Shown: positions 21,361 through 33,179, counted from the stretch's first letter. The stretch is 64,000 nucleotides of DNA from Euclidia mi (GCA_944739405.2 OX123188.2:69211251-69275250), one strand, 5' to 3'. The notes: generated from the sequence alone by a model not told the origin. Numbers and translations: made by a program.

Positions 21361-21793
21361 AGCCATGTATTCACTAGGGGACAAAGTCGCTCGACTTATC
21401 GCGAACAGTCGCAGGACATTTACGTGCGACTGTCCCGCGACAATGTCGACCGACATTTCGCTCGTCCACATACCGGCATTGTGATCAAGATGTCGCCTAA
21501 GTGTTAACACAGTTTCGTTGGTAGTGTGGACCAACGAAGTATGCTATAATCGCCGGTAGTCGCGGAACAAATAGCAACACACGTCCTCACAAGTCAAATG
21601 CCGTCGGAAACTGTCGAGGGACACGAAGTCGCGCAAGGTCGACGCTATCGGAGCGTCGACAAGCGACTTGTTCCCCGACACGTAGATGTCGCCTGCGATG
21701 TCGGGCGATGTCCCCCGCGACGTCGCTCAACACGTAGAATTCGTGTCGGGCGACAAGGTCGCGGGACAAATGTCCCCTAATGAATACGAGGCT
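21361..21793. mobile_element. GC-rich inverted-repeat element (MITE-like)
   Basis: The left end AGCCATGTATTCACTAGGGG and the right end CCCCTAATGAATACGAGGCT are inverted copies with three mismatches in 20. Between them lie about 390 bp, unusually rich in CpG and built from recurrent GTCGC, TGTCG and GCGACA phrases. The flanks show TTAA-like sequence on the left (overlapping the first base) and TTTA on the right, so a TTAA-target superfamily is possible but unproven. No protein is encoded; the short frames on both strands follow the repetitive composition. Confidence 0.75.
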
Positions 21794-24089
21794 TTATTGT
21801 TTTGAAGACAGATCAAGAGGGCAGCCTGAGATGTGTGGCACATATCTCCTACCAGCTACATTCCGGTATGACTTAGATAAGCAACGTTATTGTTTTGTAT
21901 TTTGTAATCTAAACCTTCTTTTAAGCAATGCGAGAATAGCAGCGCAATAGCGAGATTTTATACAACCCTCAATTCCTGGACGAAACATTTAAAAACATTC
22001 CTTGTCATATCGTTTAATATGACTAGTATAAGGTATGCGAAAGTTTGTGAAATGAAGATTTTACTTACATTCAGGCAAAATGTCTTAAACCAAGTCGGGA
22101 ACGGTATCAATTCATTAACACTCTGTTAGCACGGCGTGGTCCAGCGAGGAATCATAGGTTAGCATACCTATCATCACATGATCCATACATATTAACTTCA
22201 ACAAAGTGCTAAGGGTTTCAATCTATATGCTTAAATAAATGTTTATTTTCATTAGAAAATAAGTATTAACTTATTCTTATCAAGATCTCTGTCATGTCCG
22301 ACTTATATAAGAAAACATATTTCTCGATGAATGCTTACCACCCTATGAAAGCTTCACTTCACAGCGTTTGCACCACGACTCTATTAATTGCTTAACATTT
22401 TGGTATGCTCCATAACTACATTCACTGTTTACCATTATGACCATATAATTGAATTATGGGGATAACTTAATCACATGTCGTTATGTGCTTATATATGCTT
22501 TTCTCAGAGCTACTACCCTGCTAGCCACGTAATACTGATCAAGGCTATTGACACGTGCATTGTGCTTCCTATACCTAGTGTACTTCCATTCAATTATGAC
22601 TCTAAGTCTCACTAATGTAAAAATCGGCAGCAGCAATCTAAAAAAAATATATAATGTTATTTAAATATAAATTACATTCAAAGTTAATATTCCAAATACA
22701 AAACTGTATTTCTTAACATCGTATACCTTTTAAACAGCGTAACAAAAACTGTCTGAGAAGTTTTACAAGAGCGACTGCGTCCGAGGTACTTAGTACGCTT
22801 GAGCACTGACAAATATCTGCGGGACCTAGAAAGCCACCCAGTGCCAGAAGTTACACTACGTGCTCCGAATGTAAGGCGAACCCACCCAGACTCATCTCAA
22901 ATCACTCCGTTTTCATACCAAGTGACTTATTCATGCGCCAACCGTAGTAAAAAAGCTCAAAAATATAAAAGCCATTCATCCTTAGTATCCGCTACGCAAA
23001 GTGTGTCTATCCATCACAAGTTGATAACTTTTCAAATAGTACAAGTTGGGGACGTGATAATTTGAAAAAGAGGAAAACGTGACCAAGTTTTTATTTACTT
23101 ACAAATATGTTTGAACGCGAACAGATAGTACTGAAGTTACTGGTGGTTTCTTAAGTGATTTTTATTTAATTAACATTGAATTTGTATCTATGTGACCGCG
23201 ATTGTTGGCAGAGGTGTAATAAACCCATTTACTTACACTACTTCGTTAAGTAAATAACTCCAGTTTTGCAGAATATTATAATATAATATATTATGTTACT
23301 CTGCAATGTAACAGTTGTCTATTTCGCTTGAAATCACATATCACATACCATGTACTACGCATCCGCTGCAAAGGTTTAATGGAAACTTATTATGTTATAC
23401 TAATACTTATGTCATGTGACTAATGAATCTAACATGTAGATAGCGAGATTACAAATCAAAATACCTATGCATGCAATATAAAATAGATACGTATGTTTGG
23501 TATTTTCATTATTTACAATTTCGAAACTTAACTTTACGTCATAGTAATGAACGTAGTACTAGAGGACGATTATGGCGCCTCCCTAAAATTAACATGAATC
23601 ATAAAAAAGCTCTGAGTGTTGATTTGAATCATAGGAACAGACTTTAAAACAAAGAAATAGATCCAGACGATGGAAAAAATATTGTCAAAGAAGTAATTTT
23701 AGAATACTTTACCTAATTTAAAGTCACGATTTGTTACACTTTGTATAAAACGGTAACAGTAAGATTGGCCGACTAATACAAGAAATTAAGTTTACTTTTT
23801 GTTGTTGACTAATTATTTATTAATGTAGATCAGATCCTTGCCTTTAAAAAAGACACAGCCACCGCCCAGCAAATAGCTTGTGGCTATCCTCGGGCAGGAT
23901 GACCAAGGCAAGCTAGAGGTGGGGGTCTATGATCGCCTTTGTTACACGACTCTGATCAAATCAGAGCCAAGACCTTTCTAAAGTTGCCGACTTTGTATAG
24001 TCTAAAGCATTCAGGACTGCAGTCTTGATGTTCACATGCAGCTTGCACAAGGTACCTTATGGTCTATCAATTTTCGTGGCATATACTTT
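21794..24089. other. Unannotated stretch
   Basis: No gene recognised. The frame at 22799-23065 (88 residues, plus) shows no family motif. The segment at 23855-24030 is GC-richer and non-coding. The segment at 23270-23310 has a short AT inverted repeat. Confidence 0.4.
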
Positions 24090-24277
24090 GTTTAAAGTAT
24101 GTCATGTCATCAGCCTTAAACAGTCCACTGCTGGACTCGGCCTCTCCTTTGAAAGGAGGAATTGGCCTACTATACAACGCTGGCCAAACGGGTTGGTATA
24201 GGGTTTGTATATTTTCTCTCCTTCTCTTACAGTGCTGTTCTCTGCATAATATGGTCCCTCTGTCGGTTTAAAGTATG
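24090..24277 (-). mobile_element. Short SINE-like element with RTE-type 3' end
   Basis: The body (24102-24265) is flanked by 12-bp direct repeats GTTTAAAGTATG at 24090-24101 and 24266-24277. On the minus strand it runs from ACCGACAGAGGGACCATATT to a 3' end with CCAGCAGTGGACTG and a short ATG-type tail. Longer copies of the family are at 56583-56785 and 61271-61518. It shares GGAATTGGCCTACTATAC with both. This copy is truncated at its 5' end. Confidence 0.9.
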
Positions 24278-25676
24278 ATAGCTAATAAATACGTAATCAA
24301 TCTTCATAAGACAGACAAACACCACACTACTTGTTACGTGCTGTGAATGCGATCAAGCTTACCGTATTTGTTTTTAATCACTTGATTTGAGGTCTCCGCT
24401 AGTGCAACCTGTCCAAAACTTTTGATTGCAAATTGTGTCACCATATAAATTTTCCCTTTCAATAATACTTTAACAGTACAAGTGTCACAAATGGAAAGCC
24501 ATAAATTGTATCTACTTAAAATAAGTCCGCATAACACTTCTTGCCCGAAGCTGCAAAGAAAGACCACAGTCAATCACAATATCCTTATTCAATCCGGTAG
24601 TGGTTAGCTTGGCTTGCCATTCATTTCTGTATAGAATCACATAATAATATATCCTCCAAGCAGCCTAATCCAACATGATATATTAATTCTATCAGAGAAG
24701 GCAAATCACCTATTTTTATAATATAGACAGGAGTCGTGTTCGGTAAGAAGGGTAATGCGTATATATTAGAATTCTTTACCGTCTCTGATACTGATATAGG
24801 GCAATTTCACACAAGTACCTTAACGTAATTTCCCTTGCGACTGTGATCTTGGTGGCATTCGTATGTAAAACACACGCAATATAGAAAAGGAATGGATATA
24901 TTAGACAAGTGTGACAAATAGGCCACGGGATAATTTAGAGAGTACAACCGGACGACTGTGGGTTAACTTCTGCGAGCGGTGGCCACTACCCCCCTTAAAT
25001 ATTACTACGTGTCCCTCATACAGACTATATTTTGATTCGCCAGACAAATCTGACTGGCTATTAAACCCTTCTATCAGTATAATAGACTATAAGACTATTA
25101 TACTGATAGAAGGCTATAACCCTTCTATCAGTAGAATCCAAATCAGATCGTCCGCCGATAGAAAACGTGGTAGAGCTCGTGATAAAGCCCCGCCCAATAA
25201 ATGCTTACAAAGTCACAGAAATATTCGTATTTCAACAGAACACGTTAAGTCGTATAATACCCTTGTTAACAAAAAATATGCCTCGGGGAAAGGGACCGAA
25301 TTGTCAACATTTGCGTTTATAATGGTAATATTACAAATTTAACTATTGTGGACGAATATTCAAATGACAATATAAAATACGGAGTTATTAGTTTATTAGT
25401 ATTCATACCAGAATTGTTGGTATTGGTATCGTCAAAAAGTATGACGTCTTCATAGCTGTGATAATTTCTCGAAGTCATTAAACTCGATCACAATTTACAT
25501 TTTTATTGTACAATTTGTTTCTCATTATACAAAATTATTTTCTCAGCGAAGTTCCGTGCAAAGTAACAAATCAGATGAGACAGAAAAATATAAGTTGCGC
25601 TAGTATTCCACATTAACTTTGTTACAATTAACTATACTGCCTCTGTATTTAGTTTTATTTTAATATTAAATTAGAA
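24278..25676. other. Unannotated stretch with a small inverted repeat
   Basis: A perfect 19-bp inverted repeat sits at 25067-25085 / 25095-25113 (CCTTCTATCAGTATAATAG), with a third, direct, partial copy (CCTTCTATCAGTAGAATCC) at 25121-25139. The 143-residue open frame at 24911-25342 (plus) crosses this repeat and shows no domain, so it is not called as a gene. Confidence 0.45.
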
Positions 25677-26224
25677 TCTATATATATAAAAGAAAGTCGT
25701 GTTAGTTACACTATTTATAACTCAAGAACGGCTGAACCGATTTGACTGAAAATTGGTGGGGAGGTAGCTCAGAACCAGGAAAAACACATAGGATAGAATT
25801 AGTTGCAAAAAATAATCTGGGAGGGATTTTAGAGAGGGTCGAAGTTTGTAGGGACCAACCTACTACCTATTGACAGTAAGAACGCATGTATATCTGTCAG
25901 TACTGTCACATTATACATTTTTATATAGTGCACTGTCATTACTTCATTCGATTACCTAAATAAACTAATAATTATTGTAACAGCCTTGGCTCATCCCTAC
26001 TAATATCAGGTATAAATGCGAAAATGTGTATGTATGTATGTACCGATTTCAGGCTAAACCGGCTGAACCAATATTATCTACTCATAAATGCGAAAGTGTG
26101 TATAGAGGGCTATGTCATTTGACTGTATTCAAAGTGATGTTGTTGAGCACCTTTCGGTAGATAATGTCATGAATATTTGTGTTACCCTGAATTTAACGTG
26201 AGCGAAGCCGCGGGCGAAAGCTAG
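25677..26224 (+). mobile_element. Non-autonomous Helitron, complete
   Basis: The 548-bp element starts TCTATATATATAAAAGAAAG directly after an A and ends GCCGCGGGCGAAAGCTAG directly before a T. This is the A|T insertion and TC...CTAG termini expected of Helitrons. The 5' part contains AAGAACGGCTGAACCGATTT, a common phrase of lepidopteran Helitron families. Internally, two similar phrases (ATAAATGCGAAAATGTGTAT and ATAAATGCGAAAGTGTGTAT) suggest a rearranged or nested copy. No Rep/helicase is encoded. Confidence 0.88.
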
Positions 26225-26344
26225 TATTAAATATATTATTCACTAAGCCAAATTATTTATCACTACATAATGATGGTTCAACATAAGTTACAATGCCATT
26301 ATTAAGTATTTGTTTATTACTGTCTGAGAAAACCTGAGAAAATG

Positions 26345-26571
26345 TTTTAGGCCAGTCGTTCCCTACGTTAACTGACCTACGACCCATCAAATTAAATTCC
26401 AATCTTGAAACCTACTTCTGAGCTGCTGGCATATGACATTTATGCCACAGGCATAAAGGGGAAGCGAACTTCGGGCAGTCTGTATCGCCTTACATTGCAG
26501 GACCCACTCAAGATTCGCTAGCAACCCACCTGTGAGTCGCGACCCATGGTTTGGGAAATACTGTTCTCGGC
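26345..26571. mobile_element. hAT-type MITE
   Basis: The element (26353-26563, 211 bp) begins CAGTCGTTCCC and ends GGTTTGGGAAATACTG, the inverted CAGTGTTTCCCAAAC-type termini of hAT transposons. GGGTCGCGACCC-like sequence lies just inside the right end. The 8-bp flanks TTTTAGGC (26345-26352) and TTCTCGGC (26564-26571) match at 6 of 8 positions, an eroded hAT target duplication. It has no coding capacity. The 63-residue frame at its right edge is not a gene. Confidence 0.82.
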
Positions 26572-27500
26572 TATTTGTAGTCCTCTTTGCTGGAAGATTT
26601 GTTAGCCTTATTCTTTATTTTGTACAGTCGGAACAAGGGACTTTTTATTTGAAAGATAATAATCCGACCGTTTGGAGCTTGAAAATAGAGTTGGTTAACG
26701 AGCCTCGAGACCTTGAAGAATGACACATATTATTTCAATGATACAACAATAACCCGAAGTTATACCATATGTATAAGTTATATCAGGGGGCCAATTCTGT
26801 TATTTTTATGTGACATTGATATTATATTTTGAATGGATTTAAAAGCGGTATTCTGATAACCTAATGTCATTATCGTATAATTTAAAATAAACAGTTCGTC
26901 GTTGACACATACGATCTCGTTACAATTTCATTCAAATATCAGATAATTTATAAGAATACGCATTTTGTGACGTAAGTATGACACTGACATGATATCGAGA
27001 CTATATTTATTTAGCAGAATTGGGCCCCAGATTATGCGTGTTCTGCCTTACATACTAGGCTAACCAAAAGCAATAAACCTTAATATGTACACTGTACACT
27101 TAGTAATAATACAAGTTGGAGAAGGATGCCTTTCCAGAACTTGTTAATAATTCGCCTAATAACTCGCCAAGTGATAGAACAATCTGTAGAACAAGTGGTA
27201 CCCGCGTCTTCTGAATCGGTAATTGCATGTAAATGTTAGTGGCAACTCGTAACGTTTCAAGGGCGGTACTGCGGCCGCCATTGTTCTAATTACTAGGCAA
27301 CGAGTATGAAGTTGACGCGTTACAATGTAGCACAGCTGTATTACATCTACCAACTTATCTAATTACCACAAAAAGAAAGCTTGCTCTACTCAACTGTCCT
27401 TAACTCGGAATTGTATCTAAGCCCAGCTACGGTATTACTCATTCGATACTTGGCTATTGTTATGAGTACGGGGGAAGTACATTCACTTACAAACAAAATC

Positions 27501-27545
27501 ATGTTAAAAGTTTACTCGAGCACATTTCTCTTGTTTGTTCCCCAG
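27501..27545 (+). CDS. Possible first coding exon with signal-peptide start
   Basis: An ATG opens 15 codons, MLKVYSSTFLLFVPQ, a short basic start followed by a hydrophobic run as at the beginning of a signal peptide. They end in CAG|GTGAGT, a consensus 5' splice donor (phase 0). It lies 4.3 kb upstream of the plus-strand Ig/transmembrane exons and could be their first exon. However, the Ig exon needs a phase-1 upstream partner, so at least one further exon would have to lie between. Short and easily produced by chance. Confidence 0.2.
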
Positions 27546-27771
27546 GTGAGTGGAGACGTCGTATTTAATTATAAAATATATTACTTAGTAGGCCGTGTTA
27601 TTCATATTTAACCTCACAATATCTGCTACCGATAAAATAATAATAATATTCTACCACATTCACACAACACCATCTAGTCCCAAACTAAGCAGAGCTTGTA
27701 CTATGGGTACTAGATAATGGATAAACATACTTATATACTTTATGAATTTGAAATGTTTCGCTTCTTCGGTC

Positions 27772-27809
27772 AGAAGATTAAACGTGACCTTGCTCACGTT
27801 TAATCTTCT
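27772..27809. repeat. Perfect 16-bp hairpin
   Basis: AGAAGATTAAACGTGA (27772-27787) and its exact complement (27794-27809) are separated by CCTTGC. No run of T follows and no gene end is nearby, so there is no reason to call it a regulatory terminator. Confidence 0.9.
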
Positions 27810-28534
27810 CTAAAGATAAAGAAAAGTATCTTGAAGTAGGTTTAGTTTTCATAATCCTGCTTTGAATTTTTTTTACTCATGGGTACCTATTATAATAGCT
27901 CGAGATCACATGGCATGATTTTTATATCATGTTTTCAATATTGAAATTCATGTTGTATAGTTTTTTAAATAAATAGTCTTAACCGACTCGTAAATTTGTT
28001 TGTGAAAATATAGCAAATAAAAAGAAATAGCTTAACGGGTTGAAAGTTTGTTTTAAAATCCGCTGATTTGAAGCTATGAAAACGCGGGCTAATTCTAGTC
28101 AAAATATTTTTTTTTATCTATTTGCCCTAAAATGTCAACTCGATTGATTTGATTTTCTCCAAATATAATTCGAATCGTCGATGATCTTGAATTATCTGCT
28201 GCAGTTTGGCTCGCTATGATATTTCCGTCTCCAAACGAGGTTTAAAGTGAGTATTAATGTGAATTCACGTTAGGCAACTTGGCTTTATGTCTAAACCTAC
28301 AGTCGCTGGCTCATCTGCACCTAACAGCAATTCAAAAATACATTATTTCGTTTACTGAAATACTGACTATTTTAAACTGACAGTTCAATACTCTGAATAC
28401 AGGGTTTTACTTTTAGGAGTCCAACTTCAAAACTTCAGGTTAATAAGCTTACATGGACATTTTATGACACTATTTATGACACATATATAAATAATCTCAT
28501 TATTAGTTTGTCACGCATAACGTTGTGCGCCTAC

Positions 28535-28719
28535 GCCTGCATTTTTTTTAATTTACCCGTTTTGGCCGATCCCGTGGGAATTTCGGGAAATCCCTTCTTA
28601 ATACATCCCTACAGTCCCCAAGGAACATACATGCCAAATTTCAGCTTCCTGCGCCCAATAGTTTCGGCTGTAGCGTGTCTGTCAGTCAGTAAGTAACGCA
28701 AGGATTTTATATATTAAGA
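28535..28719 (-). mobile_element. Short Helitron-like element
   Basis: On the minus strand it starts TCTTAATATATAAAATCCTT, then a TTACTGACTGACAGAC-type block. It matches 14830-15013 closely over its whole length, including TTTGGCCGATCCCGTGGGAA and CAAGGAACATACATGCC. The 3' end (GCAGGCGTAGGCGCAC...) has no CTAG, so it is eroded or differs there. A 62-codon frame on the plus strand (28508-28696) follows the repeat and is not a gene. Confidence 0.7.
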
Positions 28720-31386
28720 TTGGGACAGTGAAGTTAATTATTTCAGAGTAGAAATCTATCAAATATCGGGCAATTCGAACTTGCTTAAATTATTAAACGA
28801 GACAAAAGATGTTGAATGTGACTCTTTACTTCAACCTAAATGACTACATTCACCTGATATTTATTATTAACGCAATATATAGTTAGACGTCTAGGGATTT
28901 CTAGTTAAATTATAATTTGCCAATGGTTGATCTGAAATTCTATTCCAAAGTTATCGAATACAAATCTAACTTCTCTCAACTATTATATTGCGTCTGCTTC
29001 TAAAACTATCAATTTGAATTTGATAAGAGAAGTTAAGCCCTACCTTTAAATTATGGGACACACAAACAAAATTAGTTGAAAACAATAATTGACAGATCTA
29101 TGAACCGATATTAGTTTAACCTGGAGACAGAAGTCCCTGGACTAACTTTTATCCAGAAAGATGAGTTGCTAATATGAGTTGGGTAGGTATAGTCAGCGTG
29201 GTCAACCTAGGACATTAAAGGTGGAGGGCTTTGAAGTCCTAGGTTGAGCACACAGCGAGTTATAACAGTTGCTTCTGCATATAACAGATTATTTACTGGC
29301 GGAGCAAAGGCAGTAAAGCACGCAGCTTCTTAGAGGGTAATTTAGATAGGAAATTCGAAGTTTGAGCACTAAAATAAACAGATTGATTTGGACACCTCGG
29401 ATCAACTTAACGCAAAGACTCATCGAGCGGGTCGCTATTAAATTTGTGAAATTGCCGCAAGGACAGATTATAATAAACTTGTTTCTATAATAAAAGTAAT
29501 ACGGCATGGTATTTAAGAAAAAATATTTCACTAAAGGGCGCTAAGCGCATATCATTTATTCACGCGTTTTGCACTTCGTTCAAACACATTTTGGTATTAT
29601 ATTTTTAACAATAGGTACTTACTTACAATTTATTTGGTTGGCGCAGACACAGATTTTGCCTATATATTCTAGAATCAGAAGACAGAGATGTATTATAGCA
29701 ATAAATTACAAAGCTTTAAATGAGCTTAAAAAGAGCGAAATTTTTATAAGTACCTATAGAACTCGTCGTTGCTACAGTACACATTTAAGTGCTATTTTGA
29801 ACCGAACATTCTCTGAAAGAATAACGTATACTGGAACGTTATATTTTATTTTTGCCAGCGTGCCGGCGATGTTGACTGTACTCGATTCCAAAAGAAAATT
29901 TCAGGTTGCGTACAATGCGAACATTTATGAATGAAGTCGAATTTTTCATAACTCTTGACGAAAACAATGCCTATACGAAATGAAGCTCGCAATATGATAT
30001 TTCACGCACTTTTGTTCAAGCAACAACAGTTACTGCCAGCAGAAATTATGCAAGACTTTTATTAAAACGAAAAACTTTTTGCACAAAGAATCGGCGCGGC
30101 AATATTGGAATGCCATTGCAAGAAAAATAGGCATTTACTTTCAATCTGGTTGAGAGCCAAATAAAACCTTATTTTATTAGAGAAGGAGCCGCATACCACC
30201 ATAAAGTTATTACAATGTTTTCAGAGATGTCGTAATCAGCAATCAGCTAAATGTGTACGTAGCAGCCCGATGCTATTTTACAAAGGGTTGGGCAGAAAGC
30301 TACGTTGTTGGCTGTATCATGGTTAAACATGATCCGTGAAACATCATATGACCGAAATTATTAGATGTAATACTCATTAGTCTCTGTATGTATGTAATAC
30401 TCAGTTTATATACAGGATATAAACTTTTGTATTGCTAGGCATGGGCCTATTCTTATGGGAAGACTGTATCTCGAGTGGACGTGCTGGTGGTGGTTTGCCA
30501 GACTTGTTATATATCATTGCGAGAATATAATGAAGACCTCACAGATGTATGGCTGTTTACACCGTTCACAACTACAGCTACATTTTGTAGGCACCACACG
30601 CAACCACAAGACACTGCACTTATTTATGAATTTATGAATATAAAAGACTTGCCAAACTATATTTCCTACATGGTTTGAAAACAGTCATCACCTTACACCT
30701 ATAGTGTCATAGTGTTGTTATTAGTTTCATAAGAATCTGTATTTAACAGTATTACTGAACTTAACTTAAGTACTATGTTTAGTTGTTAGTTGATAAAAAT
30801 AAATGACTAAATAAATAAAATAAACAACATTATCATATTATCACTGCAGCCTATCTATTCACGCGTAACCACAGCTTGACCTTGACATTTTGTCGCAGCG
30901 ATGTCTTACGGTTGTGGCACGAGTGAATCAAGCCTTTATAAATAAGTGCCGCCGTTTGTCAGTATTTTAAAAGAGACATATCAGATTAAATTGTGAAGTG
31001 CTAAACGACTGAATCGCATCAGATGAAAATTGTTACGAAATATATTTCGGTTCTTAATAATTATGTAAAATTGTACTACCGTACTGTTAAAGTTGTCAAC
31101 ACTTTAATATTACGTTAGTAAACAAACATATGATAACATACAACACCAAGCTCTAATTTGCCAGCCACAGGTCTTCTTATATGAAAAACTGTAAGTCACC
31201 AGAATAAACTGAAATGTTACTGTCGAAAACTTATGTACAAATGCAGGTCAGGTAATGCTGGATATTTGTGGCTTACCCAGGGTGCAGCCGAATAAGGATA
31301 ATCGTAATATTTCCTTCTATTGATGAACAACGCGTGTTTACTGGCGTACATATTGTTAGTCTTCAGTAAAATCTGACACAGCAAGT
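28720..31386. other. Largely unannotated stretch
   Basis: AT-rich. The longest frame, 29569-29934 (121 residues, plus), is hydrophobic and AT-driven with no recognised domain. A promoter-like site at 30937-30965 is listed separately. No repeat boundary was identified. Confidence 0.4.
30937..30965 (+). promoter_or_regulatory. TATA plus Inr-like core promoter candidate
   Basis: TATAAATA (30937-30944) is followed 22 nt later by TCAGT (30959-30963), the arthropod initiator consensus. The spacing from the TATA start to the initiator A is 24 nt, slightly short of the usual 30. An ATG at 31023 opens only 31 codons. It could drive the downstream Ig-like gene, but nothing ties them together. Confidence 0.25.
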
Positions 31387-31397
31387 GTTTGTAACAT

Positions 31398-31675
31398 GGT
31401 TTCGGCATATGGAGAGGATGGATGACGAAACAGTGACCACGAATATATATGGGACAGGACGATGGGGAAGACCTAGGCGGTCGCTCTCTGACCAGATTGG
31501 AGACATCCTAAAAAAAGGACAGGTCAGAAGTACCCTAAACAGAAGAGCATGCATGAGAAACTTGATGGAAGTGAATGAAGCAAGAGAGGTATGTCAGGAT
31601 CGTTGCAAATGGCGTTCCGTTGTCTCTGCCTACTCCTCCGGGAAACAGGCGTGAGTCTATGTATGTATGTATGTA
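31398..31675 (+). pseudogene. LINE fragment: C-terminal end of reverse transcriptase ORF
   Basis: The frame reads WFRHMERMDDETVTTNIYG, GRWGRPRRSLSDQIGDILKK, GQVRSTLNRRACMRNLMEV and CKWRSVVSAYSSGKQA, then stops. It is the same C-terminal domain as at 12605-13058 on the other strand, about two-thirds identical by eye. A TATG microsatellite (31659-31675) follows at once, typical of this family's 3' end. It is 5'-truncated and not functional by itself. Confidence 0.87.
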
Positions 31676-31807
31676 TTTAACTCTAACTTGTTGGTCTACA
31701 GAAGGCAACAAGCCTCAATGGGTCATCGAAAGTGCGTATACGATCTAATAATTTGCCTTGCAATAATAATACACGTGTGATTATTGCTATGATTTATTTT
31801 TTTACAG

Positions 31808-31975
31808 AAAATGACAGAATTGAATTTAATATTCTAAATAGTAAGATCATATCCCGTATATTTAGCTTTAGTGCTGAAGACCATGGAACCAGCATAATAT
31901 GTCAACCTATGTTCGATAAGGATTCATCCCATACACAAAAAGCGGTTATCCTCCTTCATCAGAAATACGATGCTA
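31808..31975 (+). CDS. Ig-like domain exon of a putative host gene
   Basis: The 168-bp segment has a good acceptor (TTTATTTTTTTACAG|AA) and a good donor (GATGCTA|GTAAGT). Both introns are phase 1, the usual arrangement for exons encoding Ig domains. The translation, NDRIEFNILNSKIISRIFS then FSAEDHGTSIICQPMFDKDS, contains the D-x-G-x-x-x-x-C pattern of the end of an Ig fold. The A left at its end joins in phase to the next transmembrane exon (32417). Outside the cell this would be a binding domain; the partner is unknown. No close family name was recognised. Confidence 0.55.
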
Positions 31976-32145
31976 GTAAGTGAATCCGCTAATACGGCAT
32001 CAGCCCAAGCGACTTAAATAACATATTATGAAATGGTTAATTATAACATGTGTAATACTTTTATTTTATAATTATCATAGACACAAGATAATAAACCATT
32101 TATAATGTCAATATACTTTACGCTTTTATGCATTGTTTTTACAGA

Positions 32146-32416
32146 GCCCAAGTACTCTCGAACTTTTCCTTTTCCACTGGCACAGTGATCCGAAATGGGT
32201 ATTGGCCTCCGATATAGGAGAACATAAGGCTCGATCTCGTGCCGCTTTCGCCCAATCAGCAACCTAGAGCTTGGCAGATCTCTCTCAACAATTACCTTCC
32301 ATCGATATCGAGAACGGCAAGCGTGTCGCTGGCCGATCGGAATGGCAAGATTTTTTTTTTGACTCTGCGATCGACTTTCATGTTAGCAAAATACTACTCG
32401 TATCGTATCATTACAG
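32146..32416 (+). other. Coding-like segment with in-frame stop
   Basis: A polypyrimidine tract and TTTTTACAG at 32137-32145 are followed by an open frame, STLELFLFHWHSDPKWVLAS then DIGEHKARSRAAFAQSAT. It is interrupted by TAG and continues SLADLSQQLPSIDIENGKRV...SEWQDF. The W-V-L-A and E-W spacing looks like a small extracellular repeat domain. It may be an inactivated exon of the same gene or a fragment of another. Not in phase with the neighbouring exons. Confidence 0.3.
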
Positions 32417-32526
32417 GCTCTGGTTTAACTGTGAGCATCGCTTGTGTTGCGGGTATCAGTGCAGCTGCCTTCGCCGCTGGTATTGTTATATTCTGCTCTA
32501 GAAGAAACTGTCAGGCCACTCCACAG
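32417..32526 (+). CDS. Transmembrane exon of a putative host gene
   Basis: The acceptor is ATCATTACAG|GC and the donor CCACAG|GTATCT. With the phase-1 join to the Ig-like exon it encodes SGLTVSIACVAGISAAAFAA then GIVIFCSRRNCQATPQ. This is one hydrophobic segment of about 22 residues followed by the positive stop-transfer SRR, so a type I membrane protein is expected. The exon ends in phase 0, which does not match the phase required by the next candidate exon (32585), an inconsistency discussed in the findings. Confidence 0.55.
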
Positions 32527-32584
32527 GTATCTGCTAATACACTTTGAACTTGAACAATACTAACATCTATTTAATTGATTTTAG

Positions 32585-32673
32585 GTCTATTTACTATTGC
32601 TATTTTAGACACATTTCACCTTCAAGTGATCTATATATACAGCCTCCAGAACACCGCACTCTTCAATATTTGG
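32585..32673 (+). CDS. Cytoplasmic-tail exon candidate
   Basis: The acceptor is TTAATTGATTTTAG|G and the donor TTTGG|GTATAA. The open frame is SIYYCYFRHISPSSDLYIQP then PEHRTLQYLG, polar and P/S-rich as in a cytoplasmic tail. It starts in phase 2, one nucleotide off from the transmembrane exon before it. Either the gene is decaying, there is an assembly indel, or the join is different. Confidence 0.35.
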
Positions 32674-32836
32674 GTATAAATTAATATTCTCATAAGGTAA
32701 ATCTATTCGGCAAAGGCTCTAGCTTGAATGATCATATCGAGACTACAACGGACGGAGCGTTGCATGACTACTGTCACTGGATACAAAATCCAATGATTCT
32801 TGAGTCTCGTGTAATTTTTAAATATTTACCATGTAG

Positions 32837-33152
32837 TTAACAATTCCAAAGTGGCTGTGAGAATCTAGTTCTAGAAGACATCAAAACGCCGGAGATTCCG
32901 CAACTGGTGGATAATTGCACAAACCCATACGATTACGTATACAATGATGGAGAAGATTTACGCACCAATGTATGTCCTTGTCATGGACCACACACGTCTC
33001 AACAACAGAACTCTAATGTTTATAGTGATGGGTCAGAATCTCACTTCAACTATGAAATAGACCAATACTTCATCGACAAAAGAAATGAAGCAAAGAAACT
33101 CAAAAATATGAGAAGTAAAAAATATAATAGATATAATTTATTTTTTAGATGA
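32837..33152 (+). CDS. Terminal exon candidate of the same gene
   Basis: Preceded by AATATTTACCATGTAG, the open stretch reads ENLVLEDIKTPEIPQLVDNC, then TNPYDYVYNDGEDLRTNVCP and a basic end (KRNEAKKLKNMRSKKYNRYN). YDYVYND could be a tyrosine signalling motif. The stop is at 33150-33152, and AATAAA lies only 28 nt later. The first 22 nt after the acceptor need a 1-nt shift to enter the long frame. No known family was recognised. Confidence 0.45.
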
Positions 33153-33179
33153 AAATGTAAATTTGGTTTACTTGTGTAT

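Larger units (their letters stand above)
26572..28534. other. Largely unannotated stretch
   Basis: Apart from the exon-like segment at 27501-27545 and the hairpin at 27772-27809, listed separately, nothing was identified. Open frames are short and have no domain. Confidence 0.4.

Noticed and set aside
21587..21780. Two 60-residue overlapping R-rich frames on opposite strands
   Set aside because: They arise from the CpG-rich repetitive composition of the inverted-repeat element and mirror each other.
24911..25342. 143-residue open frame on the plus strand
   Set aside because: It crosses an inverted repeat that is itself translated twice, has no recognisable domain and no splice or regulatory context. 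The length is possible by chance over 64 kb.
27772..27809. Rho-independent-style terminator
   Set aside because: There is a hairpin but no U tract, and this is not a bacterial genome.
29569..29934. 121-residue plus-strand frame
   Set aside because: It has scattered hydrophobic segments but no recognisable family, and the flanks show no splice sites or repeat structure.
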